NCBI GenBank assembly: GCA_030456405.1
Contig: JAKDNQ010000113.1
Span: 1 to 6,887 of the forward strand
Direction of reading: 5' to 3'
DNA length: 6,887 nucleotides
From: Nitrospira sp.
GTDB taxonomy: Bacteria; Nitrospirota; Nitrospiria; Nitrospirales; Nitrospiraceae
A program made the translations under genes and the position numbers. Of the stretch, positions 1 to 5,008 are shown piece by piece (position 1 is the first letter of the stretch; each line of letters opens with the position of its first letter). The notes under the pieces are model-generated. The model was not told the DNA's origin and did no database searches. It saw only the letters and a list, made by a program, of their open reading frames with translations.

Positions 1-74
1 GCGTCGAACGAGCACATTCCTATCGTGCGCGTTCCGCGAGCAGGAGGACGACCAGACTACCCTCCCTCTCTTGT
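1..74. other. Edge region upstream of dnaE, coding status unresolved
   Basis: No gene can be assigned here. All three forward frames are open from the left edge: frame 1 to a TGA at 76-78, frame 2 to a TAA at 98-100, frame 3 to a TGA at 111-113 that overlaps the dnaE ATG. Frame 1 reads most like protein (it ends RPDYPPSLV) and could be the tail of an upstream gene. On the minus strand an ATG at 84-82 has an AGGAGG eight bases before it and stays open for 28 codons to the edge, so a divergent gene is also possible. Open frames this short occur readily by chance, so none is called. Confidence 0.3.
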
Positions 75-103
75 TTGACTTCATCTCCCTGCCCTCCTAA
101 AAT
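75..103 (+). promoter_or_regulatory. Sigma-70-type promoter of dnaE
   Basis: TTGACT (75-80, five of six matches to the -35 consensus) and TAAAAT (98-103, five of six to the -10) are separated by 17 bases (81-97), the optimal spacing. Only six bases (104-109) lie between the -10 box and the dnaE ATG at 110. Transcription normally starts about seven bases past the -10, so the expected first nucleotide is the A of the start codon or very close to it. The sequence match is direct observation; promoter activity is inferred. Confidence 0.65.
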
Positions 104-109
104 CCCGGC

Positions 110-3100
110 ATGACGTCGTCCTTCGTTCATCTCCACCTCCATACTCAATTCAGTTTGCTCGATGGCGCGAATCAAATCGAGCCGCTCATCCAACAGATCA
201 AATCATTCAAGCAGCCGGCTGTGGCGATGACCGACCATGGCAATATGTTCGGGGCGATCGAGTTCTACCGCAAAGCCAAAGAAGCAGACATCAAGCCCAT
301 CATCGGTTGCGAAGCCTACATGGCGCCAGGCAGCCGATTCGCCGCCAAAGACAGCGGCCTTGCCCACAACGACTATTACCATCTCATCCTTCTCGCCAGA
401 AATCTGACCGGGTATCAGAACCTGATCAACCTTGTGAGCAAAGCATATCTTGAAGGTTTCTATTATAAGCCGCGGATGGACAAAGACATTCTCAAAGAAC
501 ACCATGAGGGGCTGATTGCACTGTCAGGCTGCCTGAGTGGTGAAATTCCCTATCTCATCGGCCAAAAAGACATGGCCGGCGCCATGGCTGTGGCTGGGGA
601 GTTTCAGGAAATCTTCGGGAAGGAACACTTCTACCTTGAGGTGCAGGCCAACGGGTTGGACCACCAGCGAGTGGCGAATAGCGGCCTGCTCGAGATCGCC
701 AAGAAAATGGACATCCCGCTGGCCGGCACCAACGATTGCCATTACCTCAAGAAAGAAGATTTCCGCCCGCACGAGTTGATGCTCTGCCTGCAAACCGGCA
801 AGACGATCAGCGACCCGAATCGCATGAAGTTCGATACGGATCAACTGTATGTGAAATCCACAGAAGAAGTCTCGACCGCCTTTATCGAATTCCCCAATGC
901 CGTCACCAATACCTGCCGGATCGCGGACAATTGCGACCTCCAGCTGGCGCTGAACAAGACGCATCTTCCTCAGTACAAAGTTCCAGAAGGATTGACGAGG
1001 GAAAGCTATCTGGAACGTTTGGCATTGGATGGATTGGCAGCCAGATTGAAAGAACGGCCCAGCCAGATTTTGCCGGCTGCCTATGAACTGCGCCTGCGTG
1101 AAGAGCTGACGATCATCTGCTCAATGGGGTTCGCGGGCTATTTTCTCATCGTGTGGGATATCATCAAGTTTGCCCGCTCGCGCAACATTCCGGTCGGACC
1201 TGGGCGTGGCTCCGCCGCTGGAAGCCTCGTCGCCTATGCCCTGCGCATCACGGACCTCGATCCCCTCGTCTACACACTCTTGTTCGAAAGGTTTCTGAAC
1301 CCCGAGCGCGTGTCCCTCCCTGATATCGACATGGATTTCTGTATGGAGCGACGGGGCGAGGTCATCAACTATGTGGTCGACAAGTATGGCAAAGACCACG
1401 TCGCCCAGATCATTACATTCGGGACGCTCGGAGCGAAAGCCGCAATCCGTGATGTGGGTCGGGTGCTGGAGATTCCCTATGCCGAAGTCGATCGCGTAGC
1501 CAAGCTCGTCCCGAATCAGCTCAACATGACGCTCCAGCAGGCACTCGATCAAGAGCCGAAACTGCGGGACCTTGTCGAAACCGACACCAGGGTCAAAGAA
1601 CTGATGGGCATCGCCCGTTCCCTCGAAGGACTCGCGCGCCATGCCTCCACGCACGCCGCCGGCGTCGTGATTTCGGAAGGTCCGCTCACAGACCACGTGC
1701 CGCTCTATAAGGGGGCTAACGACGAAATCGTCACCCAATATTCGATGGGAGACGTCGAAAAGATTGGGCTCGTCAAATTCGATTTCCTAGGGCTCAAGAC
1801 CCTCACGATGATCAACCGCGCCGAGAATCTGATCAATGAGCGGCATCCCGACAACCCGCCATTGATCATGGAGCAGGTCTCATTCGACGATCCCAAGACG
1901 TTCGCCCTGTTGTCATCCGGCAAGACAACCGGCATCTTTCAATTGGAAAGCTCCGGCATGCGCGACCTCCTGACCGGTTTTAAACCGGACCGGTTCGAGG
2001 ACATCATCGCCATTATCGCGCTCTATCGCCCAGGCCCGATGGATCTTATCCCCGACTTCATCAAACGCAAGCAGGGGAAAGTTCCTATTACCTACGAAGT
2101 GCCTGAACTCGAACCGATCCTGAAGGACACTTACGGGGTCATCGTCTATCAGGAACAGGTGATGGCCATTGCCAACAAGGTGGCGGGCTTCTCGCTCGGC
2201 CAAGCCGATATTCTGCGGCGCGCGATGGGTAAGAAGAAGCCGGAGGAGATGGAGAAGTTGCGCGCGCAGTTCCTGGTCGGCGCCAAAACCAATAAGATTC
2301 CCGACAAAAAAGCGGACAAGCTCTACGAACTGATCCAAAAATTTGCAGGCTACGGGTTCAACAAGTCGCACGCCGCAGCCTATGCCGTCGTCTGCTACCA
2401 GACCGGGTATTTAAAAGCGCACTATCCGACTGAGTTCATGGCCGCCCTGATGACCACCGACATGGGCAACGCCGATAAGATCGTCGGTTATTTCACGGAA
2501 TGTCGTGACCTCAATATCAAAGTCCTGCCTCCGGACGTGAACGAAAGCCATAAGAACTTTACCGTGGTAGACCACGCGATCCGGTTCGGCTTGGCGGCCA
2601 TCAAGAATGTCGGTGAAGGCGCCGTCGAGTCGATCATCGAGATTCGGAATGAAACGGGCCCCTTCAAGTCCTTCTTTGAGTTCTGCCGCCGTGTCGATCT
2701 GCACAAAGTGAACAAGCGCATGCTCGAAGGATTGATCAAGACCGGCGCATTCGACTCCACGGGCGCGAAACGTTCTCAACTGGCCGCGGTCCTGGATCAG
2801 GCCGTTGAGGACGGCGCCGCTGCGCAACGCGAACGGGATCTGGGTCAAACCAATATTTTTGGCGACGAGCTGAACGGACTAGATTCGGCAGAACATCCGG
2901 CGATGCCGTCACTGCCGAACATTCCGGAATGGGACCAAAGCGAGCGGCTGAAACACGAACGTGAACTGACCGGCTTTTATATTTCTTCCCATCCGCTGGC
3001 GCGGTATGAGACTACCATCCAAGCGCTTGCGACGGCTTCGACCATCGGCCTGTCGGACTTTTCGGACGGTCGTGAGGTAAAACTCTGCGGAATCGTCACG

Positions 3101-3571
3101 ACCGTCAAAAGCATGCTGACCAAGAAGGGCGACCGGATGGCCTATCTGACCCTGGAAGACCTCCAAGGTATGGTCGAGATCATCGTCTTTCCCGATCTCT
3201 ATAAAAACTCCGCAGACTTGGTCGTGCCGGAACGCCTCGTGCGCATCACAGGCACGGTGGATCGAGGAGATAAAGGGACGAAAATTCGAGGGAGCAAGAT
3301 TGAACCACTCGCTGAGGCGCAATCGCAGACAATCAAACGAGTCTATATTCGATTGACGGATCGCCCTGATGCGACAGAACAGTTACCGCGGCTCCATGAA
3401 GTCTTGTTGCGTCACCCAGGTGGCACAACCGTCTCGCTTACGTTACGGATGGATTCAACACTAGAAGCCGAGACGGCCCCTCTCCCTCACATGACCGTCA
3501 CCCCCAGCGAACGCTTTGTGGCAGACGTTGAAGAAGTACTAGGCAAAGGGGCTATTATTCTGCTATCGTAG
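110..3571 (+). CDS. dnaE: DNA polymerase III subunit alpha
   Basis: This is the catalytic subunit of the replicative DNA polymerase, which copies chromosomal DNA with the sliding clamp and clamp loader. At 1153 residues it is the normal DnaE1 length (E. coli about 1160). The domains, in order, are: a PHP domain (about 5-215) with HLHLHT at 7-12; the palm, with GPGRGS at 363-368, the catalytic aspartates D405 and D407 in PDIDMDF, and D558 in KFDFLGL; fingers and helix-hairpin-helix regions containing FNKSHAAAYA; a clamp-binding motif QTNIF at 913-917; an OB fold (about 988-1065); and a C-terminal domain. The ATG at 110 is the first start after an in-frame TAA (98-100), and the N-terminus aligns with known DnaE proteins. 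No Shine-Dalgarno sequence precedes it, which fits a leaderless message from the promoter at 75-103. All nine PHP metal ligands appear to be present, unlike in E. coli. No intein or frameshift is seen. Confidence 0.98.
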   Translation: MTSSFVHLHLHTQFSLLDGANQIEPLIQQIKSFKQPAVAMTDHGNMFGAIEFYRKAKEADIKPIIGCEAYMAPGSRFAAKDSGLAHNDYYHLILLARNLTGYQNLINLVSKAYLEGFYYKPRMDKDILKEHHEGLIALSGCLSGEIPYLIGQKDMAGAMAVAGEFQEIFGKEHFYLEVQANGLDHQRVANSGLLEIAKKMDIPLAGTNDCHYLKKEDFRPHELMLCLQTGKTISDPNRMKFDTDQLYVKSTEEVSTAFIEFPNAVTNTCRIADNCDLQLALNKTHLPQYKVPEGLTRESYLERLALDGLAARLKERPSQILPAAYELRLREELTIICSMGFAGYFLIVWDIIKFARSRNIPVGPGRGSAAGSLVAYALRITDLDPLVYTLLFERFLNPERVSLPDIDMDFCMERRGEVINYVVDKYGKDHVAQIITFGTLGAKAAIRDVGRVLEIPYAEVDRVAKLVPNQLNMTLQQALDQEPKLRDLVETDTRVKELMGIARSLEGLARHASTHAAGVVISEGPLTDHVPLYKGANDEIVTQYSMGDVEKIGLVKFDFLGLKTLTMINRAENLINERHPDNPPLIMEQVSFDDPKTFALLSSGKTTGIFQLESSGMRDLLTGFKPDRFEDIIAIIALYRPGPMDLIPDFIKRKQGKVPITYEVPELEPILKDTYGVIVYQEQVMAIANKVAGFSLGQADILRRAMGKKKPEEMEKLRAQFLVGAKTNKIPDKKADKLYELIQKFAGYGFNKSHAAAYAVVCYQTGYLKAHYPTEFMAALMTTDMGNADKIVGYFTECRDLNIKVLPPDVNESHKNFTVVDHAIRFGLAAIKNVGEGAVESIIEIRNETGPFKSFFEFCRRVDLHKVNKRMLEGLIKTGAFDSTGAKRSQLAAVLDQAVEDGAAAQRERDLGQTNIFGDELNGLDSAEHPAMPSLPNIPEWDQSERLKHERELTGFYISSHPLARYETTIQALATASTIGLSDFSDGREVKLCGIVTTVKSMLTKKGDRMAYLTLEDLQGMVEIIVFPDLYKNSADLVVPERLVRITGTVDRGDKGTKIRGSKIEPLAEAQSQTIKRVYIRLTDRPDATEQLPRLHEVLLRHPGGTTVSLTLRMDSTLEAETAPLPHMTVTPSERFVADVEEVLGKGAIILLS

Positions 3572-3596
3572 CGAATACTTCAGGGTAGGGTGCCTT

Positions 3597-3632
3597 ATGT
3601 TTCCTCCCGATCATTTCATCGATAGGCGTTGA
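3597..3632 (+). CDS. Candidate 11-codon leader ORF before accA
   Basis: This ATG opens a reading frame for MFPPDHFIDRR, ending at TGA 3630-3632, six bases before the accA ATG and in the same frame. It is preceded by a purine-rich AGGGTAGGG (3582-3590) at six bases, a better ribosome binding site than anything in front of accA. It could deliver ribosomes to accA by termination and re-initiation, or it could be chance. The peptide itself is not recognised. Which ATG the ribosome uses cannot be settled from sequence alone. Confidence 0.3.
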   Translation: MFPPDHFIDRR

Positions 3633-3638
3633 CACCGC

Positions 3639-4607
3639 ATGCGCGATTACCTCGAGTTCGAAAAACCGATTCGCGAGATCGAAGAAAAGATTGAAAAGCT
3701 CGCGGCTGTCCCTGCTGGGAAATCGGCTCCTCAGGAGGAGATCCGCAAGTTGCGGATGAAGCTGGCACAGGTCGAAGATACCCTCTACAACAAAATCACC
3801 CCCTGGCAACGCACACAACTTGCTCGGCATCCCCAGCGGCCCAGCACCCTCGATTACATCAGTTATCTCTTCAGAGATTTCTGTGAGTTTCATGGGGACC
3901 GTTTATTCGGTGACGATCGCGCAATCGTCGGGGGCTTTGCGCGGTTCAACGACCGGTCGATCATGGTCATCGGCCATCAAAAAGGAAAGACGCTCAAAGA
4001 GCGAATGCAAAGAAATTTTGGCATGCCGAATCCGGAAGGGTACCGAAAGGCCCTGCGCCTCATGCGGATGGCTGAGAAATTCGGACGCCCGATCGTGACC
4101 TTTATCGATACGCCAGGCGCCTACCCCGGCATCGGCGCAGAAGAGCGGGGCCAGGCTGAAGCCATTGCGCGCAATTTGTTCGTCATGTCGCGTCTCGCCG
4201 TCCCTATTATTTCCATCGTCATCGGTGAAGGCGGCAGTGGCGGGGCACTTGCACTGGGCGTCTCAGACCGCGTTCTCATGTTAGAGCACGGGGTCTACTC
4301 GGTCATTTCTCCAGAGGGCTGCGCCGCCATCTTGTGGGACGATCCGACTAAAGTTCCCGATGCCGCCGCCGCTCTGAAGATGACGGCGAAAGACCTGGTC
4401 GACCTTCATATCGTGGACGAAGTCATTCCTGAACCGCTCGGCGGCGCCCATCGGGACCTCACTGCCATCACCGATCGAGTCGCCAAATCGCTCAGCAACC
4501 AACTCTCCCAGCTTCACGACCTCTCTCTCCCGCAACTGCTGTCTCAACGCGATCAGAAATATCGATCCGTCGGAGCCGTCAACGGATTGACAGCCATGTC
4601 CCAATAG
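3639..4607 (+). CDS. accA: Acetyl-CoA carboxylase carboxyltransferase subunit alpha
   Basis: AccA pairs with AccD to form the carboxyltransferase that moves CO2 from biotin on the carrier protein AccB to acetyl-CoA, making malonyl-CoA for fatty acid synthesis in the cytoplasm. It has 322 residues, against 319 in E. coli. The N-terminus LEFEKPI followed by a charged helical segment (about 5-55) matches the family. Further hallmarks are LARHPQRP, GHQKG, RNFGMPNPEGYRKALRLM, FIDTPGAYPGIGAEERGQ, the glycine-rich GEGGSGGALA that forms an oxyanion hole, YSVISPEGCAAILW and IPEPLGGAHRD. The ATG at 3639 fits the family N-terminus, and an in-frame TGA at 3630 excludes a longer form. The ribosome binding site is poor (only GATAGG, 3621-3626, about 12 bases away). 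The gene lies 67 bases after dnaE, a conserved arrangement, with no terminator between, so it is probably transcribed with dnaE. The AccD partner, which carries the zinc finger, is not in the window. Confidence 0.97.
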   Translation: MRDYLEFEKPIREIEEKIEKLAAVPAGKSAPQEEIRKLRMKLAQVEDTLYNKITPWQRTQLARHPQRPSTLDYISYLFRDFCEFHGDRLFGDDRAIVGGFARFNDRSIMVIGHQKGKTLKERMQRNFGMPNPEGYRKALRLMRMAEKFGRPIVTFIDTPGAYPGIGAEERGQAEAIARNLFVMSRLAVPIISIVIGEGGSGGALALGVSDRVLMLEHGVYSVISPEGCAAILWDDPTKVPDAAAALKMTAKDLVDLHIVDEVIPEPLGGAHRDLTAITDRVAKSLSNQLSQLHDLSLPQLLSQRDQKYRSVGAVNGLTAMSQ

Positions 4608-4610
4608 AGC

Positions 4611-4627
4611 GTTCCGGCTGCTGGAAC
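4611..4627 (+). terminator. Weak hairpin after accA, possible terminator
   Basis: GTTCC (4611-4615) and GGAAC (4623-4627) can pair around a 7-base loop, three bases after the accA stop. The stem is only five base pairs, with two more possible beyond a mismatch, and no T-run follows. It is therefore not a convincing intrinsic terminator. It may end the dnaE-accA transcript inefficiently, protect its 3' end, or mean nothing. Confidence 0.2.
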
Positions 4628-4749
4628 TCTGAGATCCATGCGGTCTTGGCGCCGGCCTCTTTCTTTCCCTGCCGATAGTATCCAACAATAGATTCGTGTT
4701 CGGTTGAATACTCAGGCGAGAGACAAAAAGAACAGACGTTCGGCTAAAC

Positions 4750-4929
4750 ATGGAGGCCATTTCTGTAGCCCCCGTGCTCTCTCCCTATTCTGTCAGGACG
4801 ATCTCGCCACAAACAGCGATGGATTTTGTGACAGTACGACCCGAATCGGGAGAGCCATCAGGACGTATTGACATAGCTGAACAAATAAGGTTTGCTATGA
4901 GCCTACAGGATCAAGGAAGTGCCGGGTGA
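4750..4929 (+). CDS. Candidate small protein, 59 residues, unknown
   Basis: An ATG at 4750 opens 59 codons to a TGA at 4927-4929; the frame is free of stops back to a TGA at 4705. The product begins MEAISVAPVLSPYSVRT and ends IAEQIRFAMSLQDQGSAG. I do not recognise it. Its composition is protein-like: a hydrophobic, serine- and proline-containing start, an acidic middle, and a likely amphipathic helix at about 40-53. It has no transmembrane segment, cysteine or metal motif. No Shine-Dalgarno sequence is visible before the ATG, though the strong promoter-adjacent gene here, dnaE, lacks one too. By eye the third-position base use is less GC-biased than in dnaE. It lies 79 bases before the kinase start on the same strand. 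It may be a real small gene, a relic or a chance ORF. Confidence 0.35.
   Translation: MEAISVAPVLSPYSVRTISPQTAMDFVTVRPESGEPSGRIDIAEQIRFAMSLQDQGSAG
4808..4830. repeat. Short inverted repeat CACAAA/TTTGTG
   Basis: CACAAA (4808-4813) and TTTGTG (4825-4830) are exact reverse complements separated by 11 bases, upstream of the possible kinase promoter. The shape is that of a short operator, but six-base arms are easily found by chance. Confidence 0.15.
4840..4850. repeat. Short palindrome upstream of kinase promoter
   Basis: CCCGAATCGGG is a perfect dyad of two five-base arms (CCCGA and TCGGG) around one central base. It sits 17 bases before the TTGACA at 4868, where an activator or repressor could bind. 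It also lies inside the candidate small ORF, so it could simply be coding sequence. Confidence 0.2.
4868..4896 (+). promoter_or_regulatory. Possible promoter of the kinase gene
   Basis: A perfect TTGACA -35 box (4868-4873) is followed after 17 bases by TTTGCT (4891-4896), which matches only three of six -10 positions. A start near 4903 would give a leader of about 105 bases before the kinase ATG. The weak -10 suggests that, if real, it needs an activator. It lies inside the candidate small ORF. Confidence 0.25.
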
Positions 4930-4993
4930 CGGTGATGTTCGTGAGGGGAATGCGACTCAGGGCGTAACCCGGTCTTCGACTTCAGCCTTGGTT

Positions 4994-5000
4994 GAGAAGG
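4994..5000 (+). promoter_or_regulatory. Ribosome binding site deciding the kinase start
   Basis: GAGAAGG ends eight bases before the ATG at 5009, good Shine-Dalgarno spacing. The kinase frame is open further upstream, to a TGA at 4898, with other possible starts at GTG 4919 and TTG 4988. Neither has a well-spaced site. A second ATG at 5004 is in another frame and stops after two codons. Confidence 0.6.
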
Positions 5001-5008
5001 GCCATGGA

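Larger units (their letters stand above)
4608..5008. other. Intergenic stretch between accA and the kinase
   Basis: These 401 bases hold no recognised gene. From left to right they contain a small hairpin just after accA (4611-4627), a 17-codon ORF at 4638-4691 without a good ribosome site, a better 59-codon candidate ORF (4750-4929), two short dyads inside that ORF, a possible promoter (4868-4896), a 13-codon ORF at 4926-4967, and the ribosome binding site of the kinase (4994-5000). No tRNA, riboswitch, IS end or tandem repeat was seen. Confidence 0.7.

Noticed and set aside
98..113. ATGA overlap between a forward open frame (ending 113) and the dnaE start, suggesting coupling to an upstream gene
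   Set aside because: The translated upstream frame is arginine-, serine- and proline-rich and looks non-coding, and the promoter at 75-103 gives a simpler account of dnaE expression.
1121..1738. Long minus-strand ORF of 205 codons inside dnaE
   Set aside because: It lies wholly opposite conserved polymerase domains; the GC-rich codon bias of dnaE readily leaves the opposite strand open. No family resemblance is seen.
3528..3558. TTGAAG and TATTAT as a promoter for accA at the end of dnaE
   Set aside because: The spacer is 19 bases and the -35 match only four of six; it is also coding sequence. It is too weak to call, though a minor internal promoter is not excluded.
3562..3572. GCTA-TCG-TAGC dyad over the dnaE stop codon
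   Set aside because: A four-base-pair stem without a T-run is too weak for a terminator.
3629..3634. Perfect TTGACA just before the accA ATG
   Set aside because: Its -10 would fall inside accA at about 3652-3657, where no TATAAT-like sequence exists, so it cannot drive accA.
4638..4691. 17-codon ORF after accA
   Set aside because: It has no clear ribosome site and an unremarkable composition, and is too short to support.
4281..4760. Minus-strand ORF of 159 codons overlapping the end of accA and the intergenic region
   Set aside because: Most of it is antisense to conserved accA coding sequence, and the product has arginine/serine-rich shadow-like composition with no recognisable domain.
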